Source of the DNA: Mycobacterium sp.
GTDB taxonomy: Bacteria; Actinomycetota; Actinomycetes; Mycobacteriales; Mycobacteriaceae
NCBI GenBank assembly: GCA_025965975.1
Contig: JAOPVX010000078.1
Span: forward strand, 1 to 52,980
DNA length: 52,980 nucleotides
Direction of reading: 5' to 3'
Within the stretch, counting starts at the first letter, position 1; each line of letters begins with the position of its first letter. Of the stretch, positions 18,441-26,486 are shown piece by piece. The notes beneath the pieces were generated by a model. That model saw only the letters and a program-made list of their open reading frames with translations. It made no database searches and had not been told where the DNA came from. The position numbers were made by a program, and so were the translations under genes.

Positions 18441-20546
18441 TCAGTCCCCGGTGCGCTCAACTCGGGAGTCGAAGTCGCTGTTGAAGGGGCAAGCGCCGGT
18501 GATCGTGTAATGCCCACGCGCGGTGAGGAGCGTGATCGGATTCTGCGGCGGCTGGGGAAGCGGGTACTGCAGTGTTATCTCGCGGTGGGCAGCACCGCCG
18601 TCCGTGCACTTGGAGTCGGCTGACGTTGTCGCCAAGACCCACTGGTTCTGGGAGAAGACCAAGATCTTGGCGTCGCCGGGATTCAGCCAGTAGCTCAAGC
18701 AACGCTGGCCAGTGCGAAGGCAATACGTCTGGATGTCGAAGTTGACTTCGGCGCTGCGATTGCCGTCCGTGTACGTATCGGTCTCCTGGTACCGGCCGTG
18801 CAGCCCTTCGGCAGGCGACGCCGCCCGGGGTGGCTGGCCTTCAGGGCCGGCGATCGCCACGTTCTTTCCGACGTCCCCGGTGCGGGTAAAGGTCACCTGC
18901 TGATTGCGGGCGCAGCCTGTCGTCGACCGAACAATGAACTCGCCGCGCAGTGATCCGTCGGGTTGTGATTGCAGCGACATCGTCTCCCAGAATTCCGTCG
19001 GGGTGTTCTGACATGTCCCCGGCGCCGCGCTCACCGACGTCCATTTTCCGTCGATCTCGTCCAGCACCAATGTCGATGCCGTGGACTGCGATCCACTCAC
19101 CTTCGATGCGGTCGCCACACACACAGTGGAACGACACGCCGATTCGATAACCCACGTTTCACCGCCGCCGGGCGCGTTGTCGTACGGCTGGCCGTTGGGC
19201 CTTGTCTGCGCCCCGAATTCAACAGTGAATGTGCCGCCGATAGGCCCACTCGGGCGCGCGGGGGGTTCGTTTCCGGTGACGGCGAAAATGATTGTGACCA
19301 GCGCGGCGACGATGAGTGTGGCGGCGGCAGGAATCACTATCGCCTTCCGTTGCCACCACGGCCATGGTGCCGGCTCGTTACCTGACCGCTCATCGGGTGG
19401 TTGACCCTTCGGTGGCGGGGCTTCGCTGAGGTCTTCTGCAGGACGGGCTTGCGTTGAGGCCCAGGCCTTCTCAACATGTTCGGGCGTGCCGGCCTCCGTC
19501 GCTGCCCAAGCCTTCCTGACATGCTCCGGCGGGCCCGCCTGCGTTGGCGTCCAGGCTTCGTCAACGGCTTCGGGTGTTCGAACCTGGGTTGGCGCCCATG
19601 CCTCGTCGCCGTCCTCGGCCGGTCGGTCCTGGGCCGGTCGGGCCTGGGTCGGTGCCGCGTCGGCATTCCCTTGGGTGCGTACCTCCGTCGGCGCCGCGCT
19701 CTGCGGATCACGGGCGGCTGTCGGCTTCTGGACATCAAAGGAGACCGCCGATCGGGCGGCGCGGGCCAATTCCGTTGTGGTGCCGTAACGTTGGTCGGGT
19801 TCTTTGGCCATGCCGGTGGCGATCACCGAATCCAATTGCGGCGATACTCCCGGCTGCTTGATCGACGGCCGCGGGGGCGGAGTCGTCAGATGACCGGCGA
19901 TCTGCTGTTCAACGCTGTCCCCGGGGAATGGCCGGCTGGATGTTAAGCATTCATACAGCACGCAGGCGAGTGCGTAGATGTCCGAGCGGGTATCGGTCTG
20001 GCCGGTGGTAAACCGTTCCGGAGCCATGTATGGCCACGTGCCTACCACGTTGCCGGTGCCGGTCAATCCGGTTTCGCCTGTGCCGCGGGCGATTCCGAAG
20101 TCTATCAGGTATGAGAAGTCATCCTCGGCGAGCAGAATGTTGGAGGGTTTGACATCGCGATGAACGAGGCCAACCCGGTGCGCGGCGTTCAACGCCGACG
20201 CAATCTGCTCGATGATCTTCACGGCCCGGTCTGGATCCAAGGGGCCGCGGGCCAGGACATGCTCCAGGTCTTGACCGTCGATCAACCGCATGTCCACATA
20301 CAGCCGGCCTTCGATCTCCCCGAAGTTGTGAATCGGTACCACGTGGGGATCGTTGAGTCCCGCCGCGGCGTAGGCCTCTCGCCGAAACCGCTGTTCGAAC
20401 AGCGGGTCGGTGGCCAACTGCGCCGGCAGAACCTTGACGGCCACCACCCTCTGCGTGGCGGTGTCGAACGCCTTCCAAACCTCGCCCATGCCGCCGCGGC
20501 CCAGAAGTTCGATCAACTCGTACCGGCCGAACGGCGTTCCCTTCAC
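18441..20546 (-). CDS. Receptor-type Ser/Thr protein kinase (Pkn family)
   Basis: A 701-residue kinase. The cytoplasmic kinase domain spans about residues 7-265, with glycine loop LGRGGMGEVW, catalytic Lys in VAVKV (38), HRDVKPSN (130) and DFG (149). A Pro/Thr-rich linker (about 275-400) contains four 15-residue repeats with T-Q motifs. One membrane segment lies near 402-423 and about 275 extracytoplasmic residues follow, with two similar beta-rich units containing Cys (GGTFTVEF..., HGRYQETDTY...), a probable ligand sensor. GTG 20546 is preceded by GGAGG at a 4-base spacing; an upstream TTG at 20570 would place that ribosome site inside the gene. The sensor resembles those of other mycobacterial Pkn proteins, but the ligand is unknown. 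Confidence 0.92.
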   Translation of the reverse strand: MKGTPFGRYELIELLGRGGMGEVWKAFDTATQRVVAVKVLPAQLATDPLFEQRFRREAYAAAGLNDPHVVPIHNFGEIEGRLYVDMRLIDGQDLEHVLARGPLDPDRAVKIIEQIASALNAAHRVGLVHRDVKPSNILLAEDDFSYLIDFGIARGTGETGLTGTGNVVGTWPYMAPERFTTGQTDTRSDIYALACVLYECLTSSRPFPGDSVEQQIAGHLTTPPPRPSIKQPGVSPQLDSVIATGMAKEPDQRYGTTTELARAARSAVSFDVQKPTAARDPQSAAPTEVRTQGNADAAPTQARPAQDRPAEDGDEAWAPTQVRTPEAVDEAWTPTQAGPPEHVRKAWAATEAGTPEHVEKAWASTQARPAEDLSEAPPPKGQPPDERSGNEPAPWPWWQRKAIVIPAAATLIVAALVTIIFAVTGNEPPARPSGPIGGTFTVEFGAQTRPNGQPYDNAPGGGETWVIESACRSTVCVATASKVSGSQSTASTLVLDEIDGKWTSVSAAPGTCQNTPTEFWETMSLQSQPDGSLRGEFIVRSTTGCARNQQVTFTRTGDVGKNVAIAGPEGQPPRAASPAEGLHGRYQETDTYTDGNRSAEVNFDIQTYCLRTGQRCLSYWLNPGDAKILVFSQNQWVLATTSADSKCTDGGAAHREITLQYPLPQPPQNPITLLTARGHYTITGACPFNSDFDSRVERTGD
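19428..19607 (-). repeat. Four 15-residue (45-bp) repeats in the kinase linker
   Basis: Consecutive units DEAWAPTQVRTPEAV, DEAWTPTQAGPPEHV, RKAWAATEAGTPEHV and EKAWASTQARPAEDL encode kinase residues about 314-373. Ala-Trp, Thr-Gln/Glu and Pro-Glu positions are conserved among units, while the DNA has diverged, so the duplication is old and the pattern is selected. Confidence 0.85.
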
Positions 20547-20790
20547 ATCGCCTCCGCCCGACAGCAGCAAACCGGCAGGTTCACAGCCATCACCATAGGC
20601 CGCCGCCTTGCCGCGCAGCGGCTATTACAAGCGCCTGTCCCGACATCGGCGGCGCAACCGCGCAGCGGTGATGTTTGTTGATGCCGAGATCACGAAGAAC
20701 CCGACACGGAGGTCAGGGCTGGTAGCTCGCCACGCTACCCCTTGAGCATGCAAGAAGGTCGTCCACCCCCGCGCCCCCCATATGGTTTGA

Positions 20791-20814
20791 AAGCAGCGAC
20801 AATATTTGCTGCTT
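20791..20814. other. Perfect 7-bp inverted repeat in the 421-base gap
   Basis: AAGCAGC and GCTGCTT flank a 10-base AT-rich loop. It is the only ordered element I see in the non-coding stretch 20547-20967 between the kinase and the divergent HET-C-like gene. It could be an operator or a hairpin; no regulator can be named. Confidence 0.35.
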
Positions 20815-20967
20815 ACCAGGTGCCTCGCTCGTCAAAGCGAGTACCGGCCGTCGGCAGTCCGCGAATCCGTCAGGGCATTTTGGTGATTCTGTAATGTTCC
20901 TGGCCTCGCGCTGCGACAATTCCGGGATCCGGGGCGCTTAGCTGAACTGACATAAGGGGGGCAAGCT

Positions 20968-21840
20968 GTGAGGACTCTATCCCGCCGCCTCCGGCCGGGT
21001 CTGCTGGTCGCAGCAGCGGCGACCGTCCTTGCTGCCCTGTCCGGGTTGTGGGCACCGAACGGCCACGCGTTCTACGTCCAGAACCACGAGCGCATCACCC
21101 GTGATGCGCTGCCGCCAGCTGAGGTCGACAACGCTGCCGTGCTCCAGATTCTCGTCGGCCCGCCGCCCGGCGCTGGTGCCGTAGGAAGCGACACATTCTT
21201 CAGCGACGAGTTGCGCCACATCGACAACGCGAAGAATCCCGCCGAGATCTGCGCTCGCACGCAAGAAGCGTGGAAATTCTTCAATTCGATTGTGCTCAGC
21301 GCTGCGAAGCCAACGGGCAAGGGCGGCAGCGATCTCGTGAACGGACCCGCGGCTCGCGCTGCGTTCGGCGGCCTGGCTCACGCCCTGCAGGACTTCTACG
21401 CCCACTCGAATTGGGTTGAGGACAACATCGCGGTTGGGCAGCCAGATCGGATGCCGCCCCCGCTCATGCCCCAGTGCGACCCAGCCACCCTTCCCGCCGG
21501 ACTGCACACCGGGTTCTTCTCCATGGACTACTCCTCGCAGTTCCCGCTCGAAGGCTGCCCGCCAGGAGGCCCATCGCCCGGTTTTGCGGAGTGCCACTCG
21601 ACTCTGAACAAGGACGGCTGGGACACCCCGCGCGGCATCGTCCCGGTCCCAGGAAGGCCGATGAATTACGTCGACCTCGCCAGTAACGCCACCACCGACG
21701 TATACCACCAGGTTCGCGGCCTGGTAGCCGGTAAGGCCGGGAATGCGTGGCGGCCAACCTGTTCCAAGCCGACCGGCGTGCACCGTGCTGGGGTTAGTGG
21801 CCGCCGGATCGCCACGCCTCTCAACGAGGAGAGGAGTTGA
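20968..21840 (+). CDS. Secreted zinc-dependent phospholipase C/HET-C-like protein
   Basis: A protein of 290 residues as written, with a signal peptide (RRLRPGLLVAAAATVLAAL) and a metal-binding pattern typical of the zinc phospholipase C/HET-C superfamily: HERITRDAL, HIDNAKN and LAHALQDFYAHSNWVE. It is expected to be exported. A purine-rich ribosome site (AAGGGGGG) precedes GTG 20968. The last 33 or so residues are Arg/Pro/Thr-rich and unlike the rest. From about 21742 the next frame instead reads VAANLFQADRRAPCW to a TAG at 21795-21797. A one-base indel there is possible, and the natural protein may end at 21797. Phospholipase activity is inferred only from the motif. Confidence 0.68.
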   Translation: MRTLSRRLRPGLLVAAAATVLAALSGLWAPNGHAFYVQNHERITRDALPPAEVDNAAVLQILVGPPPGAGAVGSDTFFSDELRHIDNAKNPAEICARTQEAWKFFNSIVLSAAKPTGKGGSDLVNGPAARAAFGGLAHALQDFYAHSNWVEDNIAVGQPDRMPPPLMPQCDPATLPAGLHTGFFSMDYSSQFPLEGCPPGGPSPGFAECHSTLNKDGWDTPRGIVPVPGRPMNYVDLASNATTDVYHQVRGLVAGKAGNAWRPTCSKPTGVHRAGVSGRRIATPLNEERS

Positions 21841-21846
21841 GCGACG

Positions 21847-23448
21847 ATGCCTGCACCACGTCGTGTACGTCGCCCTTGTGGCGTAGCGGTTGCGCTGGCT
21901 TCCGGCGCTGCAATCTCGTTGGCGGCGCTTAGCACAGGAATAGTGCCTGCGCTTGCTGCGCCAGTGACCGATACATTGGTGCCGACGACAACCGAAGCCG
22001 TTCCCACTACCGTTCCGCAGGTCACGGCAACTGTCGAAACACCGCCCCAGACGCAGGCGAAAGTGCCGCCAGCGCTAACGCCTGAGATCGTGACGACGCA
22101 GGCCCCGGTGGTCACCCAGGCGCCTGAGATCGTGACGACAACGGCGGCAACGCCGATACCGACCCCGTCGGCCGCAGTGACGACGGCGGCCACGCCGATA
22201 CCGACCCCGTCGGCCGCAGTGACGACGACGGCCGCAACGCCGATACCGACCCCGTCGGCCGCAGTGACGACGACGGCCGCAACGCCGATACCGACCCCGT
22301 CGGCCGCGGTGGCGACGACGACGACCGGCGGGCCGACGTCTACGAGTGTTCCCGCGGGACTGGCGCCCTCGGGCACGTCGTCCAGCGCGCAAACTAGCCC
22401 GACAACGACCCAAGGCGCTACCTCGACATCGTCTGGTGCTGCCATAACGACGAGCGGGTCGGAGCGCATGCAGCCTGCCGTGACGACGTCGGGTGCAGGG
22501 TCAGTCACGCCGTCGATCGCTCAAAAGGCTGCGGAGGCCACACCGAAGGAAGAGCCCAAGAGGCTGGCAGCGCCCCCGCAGGATGTCGAACTGGCCAAGA
22601 CAGCGCCGCCCGTCGAACAGAACCCGGTTCCGGCGCCGCAGAACGAGATTGACCGCATCAAGAACACGCTGAGCATCCCGCCGAACGCGGGTGCGACCGC
22701 GCCCCCCACCCGCATCGCCAATGGTGGTGGTGGCACTGAGCCGGCCCGCAGAGTGTTGCAATGGCAACCCGAATGGGTGCAGTACGACGAGTACTTCAGG
22801 CCGCTGATCTTCAATCCCTACCGCGAGCCGCTTCAGCTCGTGTATCTCTATGGCGGCGAGCCACGAATCATGCTGATCCCCCCAATGGGACGGATCGTCA
22901 CCGAAGCGCGCGATCTCGGTTCGTACAACTTCACGGCTATGCGGCTCAACGCATTTGGCATACCCATCGACCTAGCTGTCGGCAACTTCTTCGGTGGCGG
23001 GTTCTTCCCCGGTCCGGGGCTGCCGCCTCCGCCGCCCCCGCCGCCGGTCGTAACCAGCAGCAACGTGCCTGTCGTCGTCAAGTACCAGAAGGCGGAATAT
23101 CAGCCGTTCCGGGTTCAGCGGGTTGTCGACGTCGGACCCGACCCGAGTGTCGGTGAGCACAAAGTGCTTCTCGACGGTGTCACACCGGCCTGGGGCGAAT
23201 GGAAGCAAACCGAAACCGGCGAACGACAGTTCGAGGTACACAAGACCCAGTCGTTCCCGGGGATGGAGCAGCCGCAGGAGGGACCGCTCCCGGGTGACTA
23301 CCCGATGCAGCTGGTCAGCGACTCGGCTCCGTCGGGGCTCAGCACCAAAGACGTCGTCCTCATCGGGGCCGCAGTCGTGGTAGCCCTGTTGGGCGCCGGC
23401 GCGATCGTTCTGACCATCGTCCTGGGTCGCCGGCGTCCACAGCACTGA
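21847..23448 (+). CDS. Pro/Thr-rich repeat protein with C-terminal membrane anchor
   Basis: A 533-residue protein with an export signal (GVAVALASGAAISLAALSTG), a Thr/Pro/Ala-rich stalk with four near-identical repeats, and a Pro/Lys-rich stretch. A globular part of about 200 residues follows (VLQWQPEWVQYDEYFRP through LNAFGIPIDLAVGNFFGG), then a polyproline run and a C-terminal transmembrane helix (VVLIGAAVVVALLGAGAIVL) with basic tail RRRPQH. Topology is therefore outside-facing with a C-terminal anchor. It starts six bases after the preceding gene with ribosome site GAGGAGAGGAG, so the two are probably one operon. I do not recognise the globular domain. The stalk is a likely O-mannosylation target. 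Confidence 0.8.
   Translation: MPAPRRVRRPCGVAVALASGAAISLAALSTGIVPALAAPVTDTLVPTTTEAVPTTVPQVTATVETPPQTQAKVPPALTPEIVTTQAPVVTQAPEIVTTTAATPIPTPSAAVTTAATPIPTPSAAVTTTAATPIPTPSAAVTTTAATPIPTPSAAVATTTTGGPTSTSVPAGLAPSGTSSSAQTSPTTTQGATSTSSGAAITTSGSERMQPAVTTSGAGSVTPSIAQKAAEATPKEEPKRLAAPPQDVELAKTAPPVEQNPVPAPQNEIDRIKNTLSIPPNAGATAPPTRIANGGGGTEPARRVLQWQPEWVQYDEYFRPLIFNPYREPLQLVYLYGGEPRIMLIPPMGRIVTEARDLGSYNFTAMRLNAFGIPIDLAVGNFFGGGFFPGPGLPPPPPPPPVVTSSNVPVVVKYQKAEYQPFRVQRVVDVGPDPSVGEHKVLLDGVTPAWGEWKQTETGERQFEVHKTQSFPGMEQPQEGPLPGDYPMQLVSDSAPSGLSTKDVVLIGAAVVVALLGAGAIVLTIVLGRRRPQH
22142..22314 (+). repeat. Tandem repeat encoding ATPIPTPSAAV x4
   Basis: Four copies with the shared core CGCCGATACCGACCCCGT begin at 22151, 22193, 22238 and 22283, so the periods are 42, 45 and 45 bases. 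The DNA is nearly identical between copies, meaning the array expanded recently and is likely to vary in copy number among strains. All periods keep the frame. Confidence 0.92.
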
Positions 23449-23540
23449 CCGACACACGGCACGCGCGTCATCCGGTGCGGCGCGAGACCCGAATGCGACC
23501 ATCGACGGACACCGACCGTGCGAAGTGCGCAGGGGAGTAG

Positions 23541-23984
23541 ATGCCGACGATCCGCAGATTGCTCGCTGCGCTCGCGATCTTCGGGATGCTCGCTGGTTTG
23601 GTCAGCGTGGCATCGATTCTCATTTTCGGCGACCACTCGAAACCTGCGGCGCCACCGACCGCAACGCCGCGAACAACGCTTGCCCCGCCGCCACCCTCGC
23701 TGCCAACGCCGAAGGAGTTCACGATCAACGTGGTCGTCACCGAGCAGGCTTGTCAGCCAGGTGGAGGTTGTGTCTACAGGTACACGATCGAGCCGAAATA
23801 CGTTGGCTTCCACCCATTGCCGGCGACCCCGTTCACGGTCAAGTACGAGGTGCAAGGCGGCAATCAGCCGCAGCCCGGTGAATTCACCGTCGAGGGCAGT
23901 CAAGCCAAGATTCTCAAGGACGTGGCCATCGAGGGGCCACCGGCCGCCCGGCTGCACGCGGTGGTGCTGGCTGTGGTCGGCTGA
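23541..23984 (+). CDS. Membrane-anchored extracytoplasmic protein of unknown function
   Basis: A 147-residue protein with an N-terminal membrane helix (LLAALAIFGMLAGLVSVASI), a Pro/Thr-rich linker and a beta-rich domain with a Cys pair in EQACQPGGGCVYRY. It follows the repeat protein on the same strand after 92 bases, so it may belong to the same envelope cluster. No family recognised. Confidence 0.7.
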   Translation: MPTIRRLLAALAIFGMLAGLVSVASILIFGDHSKPAAPPTATPRTTLAPPPPSLPTPKEFTINVVVTEQACQPGGGCVYRYTIEPKYVGFHPLPATPFTVKYEVQGGNQPQPGEFTVEGSQAKILKDVAIEGPPAARLHAVVLAVVG

Positions 23985-24033
23985 TATTGCGATTTCGCAT
24001 GTACGGCGGCGTGCTGGTCGCATTGTTAGCGGT

Positions 24034-25323
24034 ATGACAAAGGCGTCGCTGCTCCGCGCTGAAGAAGGCTTGCCCCGCAACGTGCAGGGTGCAGCCGATT
24101 CGCGGTTTTCCAACATCGTCCGCGTATTCGCGGGCCTGTTCCCTGGCCGGCGGTTCGGTGGTGGCGCGCTTGCGGTGTACATCGACGGGCGACCCGTCGT
24201 CGACATATGGACGGGCTGGTCCGACCGGGCGGGTGAAGAGCCATGGACCGTCGACACCGGCGCGATGGTGTTCTCCGCGACGAAAGGAGTCGCGGCGACG
24301 GTCCTTCACCGACTTGTCGATCGCGGCGTGCTGTCCTACGACGAGCCCGTCGCGACGTACTGGCCCGAGTTCGGCGCCAACGGCAAGGACACGATCACCG
24401 TCCGCGATGTGCTGCGGCACCGATCCGGGCTGTCACACCTGAAGGGCGTCAGCAAGGACGAATTGCTGGATCACCAGCTGATGGAGGAGCGGTTGGCCGC
24501 CGCGACGGTCGACCATCTGCGGGGCTGGCCCGCCTACCACGCGCTGACATACGGATGGCTGCTGTCCGGCATCACCCGTGCGGTGACGGGACGGGGCATG
24601 CGTGAGCTGATCCGCGACGAGGTGGCCCGCCCCCTCGACACCGACGGTCTGCACCTGGGCCGCCCGCCCGCCGGTTCACCGACCAAAGTCGCAGAGATCC
24701 TTGCGCCGCAGAGCTTGCGCACCAACCCGGTGTTCAATTTCGTCGCGCCGAAGGTGGCCGGCCTGCCGCTCTCCGGCGCGTTCGGGGCGATGTTCTTCCC
24801 CGGCATCAAATCGTTTGTGCAGGGCGATATTCCATTCCTGGACGGCGAGGTTCCCGCCGCCAACGGTGTCGTCACCGCCCGCGGCCTGGCCAAGATGTAC
24901 GCTGCCATCGCCAACGGTGGCAGGATCGACGACACCCAGTTTCTGTCAGACGAGCTGGCCCAGGGGTTGATTGGAAAACCGCGGCGGTGGCCCGACCTGA
25001 ACATCGGCGTGCCCATGCCGTTTCACCTCGGCTACCATGAATCACCGATTCCCGGGCTGCTCAGGGGCTTTGGTCACATCGGCCTTGGCGGCACCATCGG
25101 GTGGGCCGATCCGCAGTCGGGCAGCGCGTTCGCGTTCGTCCACAACCGGTTGTTGACCCCGATGGTGCTCGACATGGCTTCGTTCGCCGGACTGGCCCGG
25201 CCGATGCGCAATGCCATCACCGCGGCGAGGCATGCCGGCGCGCTCGCGGTGCCGAGGTACGGCGCGCGCTATCGCCAAGCCGGCCAGCGAGCGCCCCTGA
25301 AGCGGCTCGCCGGGCGCCGCTGA
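24034..25323 (+). CDS. Beta-lactamase-like serine hydrolase (esterase/lipase type)
   Basis: A 429-residue protein of the class C beta-lactamase/EstB fold. The SxxK motif is SATK near residue 90, the Tyr motif is YGW near residue 174 and the third motif is represented by HIGLGGT near residue 350. Mycobacteria have several such proteins (LipL, LipD, LipE, LipP) acting as esterases rather than beta-lactamases. No signal peptide is obvious. ATG 24034 fits the start of conserved sequence; the frame is open further upstream only because it shadows the preceding gene. Confidence 0.87.
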   Translation: MTKASLLRAEEGLPRNVQGAADSRFSNIVRVFAGLFPGRRFGGGALAVYIDGRPVVDIWTGWSDRAGEEPWTVDTGAMVFSATKGVAATVLHRLVDRGVLSYDEPVATYWPEFGANGKDTITVRDVLRHRSGLSHLKGVSKDELLDHQLMEERLAAATVDHLRGWPAYHALTYGWLLSGITRAVTGRGMRELIRDEVARPLDTDGLHLGRPPAGSPTKVAEILAPQSLRTNPVFNFVAPKVAGLPLSGAFGAMFFPGIKSFVQGDIPFLDGEVPAANGVVTARGLAKMYAAIANGGRIDDTQFLSDELAQGLIGKPRRWPDLNIGVPMPFHLGYHESPIPGLLRGFGHIGLGGTIGWADPQSGSAFAFVHNRLLTPMVLDMASFAGLARPMRNAITAARHAGALAVPRYGARYRQAGQRAPLKRLAGRR

Positions 25324-25371
25324 TTCGACTATGTCGCCCCTGGCCGATCATTGGCCGCGGCGCGCCGAACG

Positions 25372-26436
25372 CTAGTCCTGCGGCACAACGCCTTTCGCCA
25401 CGATCAGCGGCAGATCGTGGTAGGTGACGATGCCAGGCGGCGCCGCGACGACGGCGGGGATCGCATTGATGGCAGGCATCGCGGTCATGATGTGGCCGAG
25501 CACCATGAACTCTTCCAGTGTGGTGGCCTCGAAATCCGATGGCGGCAGAAAGCCGACCTTCATCGTCACCGTCGGCCGCCCGGCGACCTCGATAACCCAG
25601 CCGTCCTTGTCGATCTTCCAATCCGGGTCAAGCGTCTGGCCTTTACGCCACCGCAGGGTGAGCTCGACGCGGGTCTGGTCGCCGACGATGCCCTTCCAGC
25701 TGATGAAGACGCCCGCAACGCCACCCGCAGGAATCGTCCACGATCCGAGGTTGAGATCATCGGTGGTCTTTGCGTATTCGGCGTCGCAGCGCACCTCGTC
25801 GAACTCGATGCCCAGCGCGTCGCCGATCATCCGGACAGCCTCGCCGAACACACCGGTGCCGTGCGCGGTCATCGCCTGCAGGTCGGGGTGGTCGATCGGC
25901 TTGCCGAAGCCGACGGGCTTCTCGGTCGCCGGTGAGTCGTAGAACGTGGTGTCGGCGGCCTCGTTGACCGTGATCTTGTCCACCCGGTCGCAGATGCCGG
26001 CCGCCACGATCGCCAACTGGTTGACATAGCCGGGACTGATGCCCGACCCGAACATCGTCGATCCGCCGCGCCGACATCCGTCGGCGATCTTCTCGCGGCC
26101 CTCGCCCTGGTTGTGCCCGGTGATGAACGACGCGGTGGCGACGACGTTGACCCCCGCCTCGAGGATGCGAACAAGTTCGTCGACGTCGATCCACATCGGG
26201 TTATAGACGACGACGTCGGGCTTCAAGGCGAGCAGCGCGTCGACGTTATTCGTGGCCTCGACGCCCAGCGGCGCGATGCCGGCGAGTTCGCCGACGTCGC
26301 GGCCGGCCTTGCCCTTTGACCAGGCGTAACAGCCAACCAATTCGAGTGTGGGATTGGCGGCGATAGCCGCTACGGAGCTTTTTCCAACGTTTCCCGTCGT
26401 CCACTGGACGACCCGATACGGAGCGGTGTTGTGCAC
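25372..26436 (-). CDS. NAD(P)H-dependent dehydrogenase, dihydrodipicolinate reductase-like
   Basis: A 354-residue protein with an N-terminal Rossmann motif (VVQWTTGNVGKSSVAAIA) and a body like the actinobacterial dihydrodipicolinate reductase-like/2,4-diaminopentanoate dehydrogenase family (SFITGHNQGEG, GSGISPGYVNQL). True DapB is about 245 residues and lacks this layout, so it is not the lysine enzyme. GTG 26436 (VHNTAPYRVVQW) is preferred over the upstream frame start at 26472. Substrate unknown. Confidence 0.8.
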   Translation of the reverse strand: MHNTAPYRVVQWTTGNVGKSSVAAIAANPTLELVGCYAWSKGKAGRDVGELAGIAPLGVEATNNVDALLALKPDVVVYNPMWIDVDELVRILEAGVNVVATASFITGHNQGEGREKIADGCRRGGSTMFGSGISPGYVNQLAIVAAGICDRVDKITVNEAADTTFYDSPATEKPVGFGKPIDHPDLQAMTAHGTGVFGEAVRMIGDALGIEFDEVRCDAEYAKTTDDLNLGSWTIPAGGVAGVFISWKGIVGDQTRVELTLRWRKGQTLDPDWKIDKDGWVIEVAGRPTVTMKVGFLPPSDFEATTLEEFMVLGHIMTAMPAINAIPAVVAAPPGIVTYHDLPLIVAKGVVPQD

Positions 26437-26486
26437 TCGCTCAGCATAGGGTGGCGCGCCGCGCCGCTCCAAGCCTTTGGCTCAAC

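Noticed and set aside
24034-25323. Antibiotic-resistance beta-lactamase
   Set aside because: The fold motif is present, but the sequence resembles mycobacterial esterases, with HIGLGGT in place of the KTG motif and no clear signal peptide.
25372-26436. DapB, dihydrodipicolinate reductase of lysine synthesis
   Set aside because: The protein is about 100 residues longer than DapB and its motifs fit the wider amine-dehydrogenase-like family.
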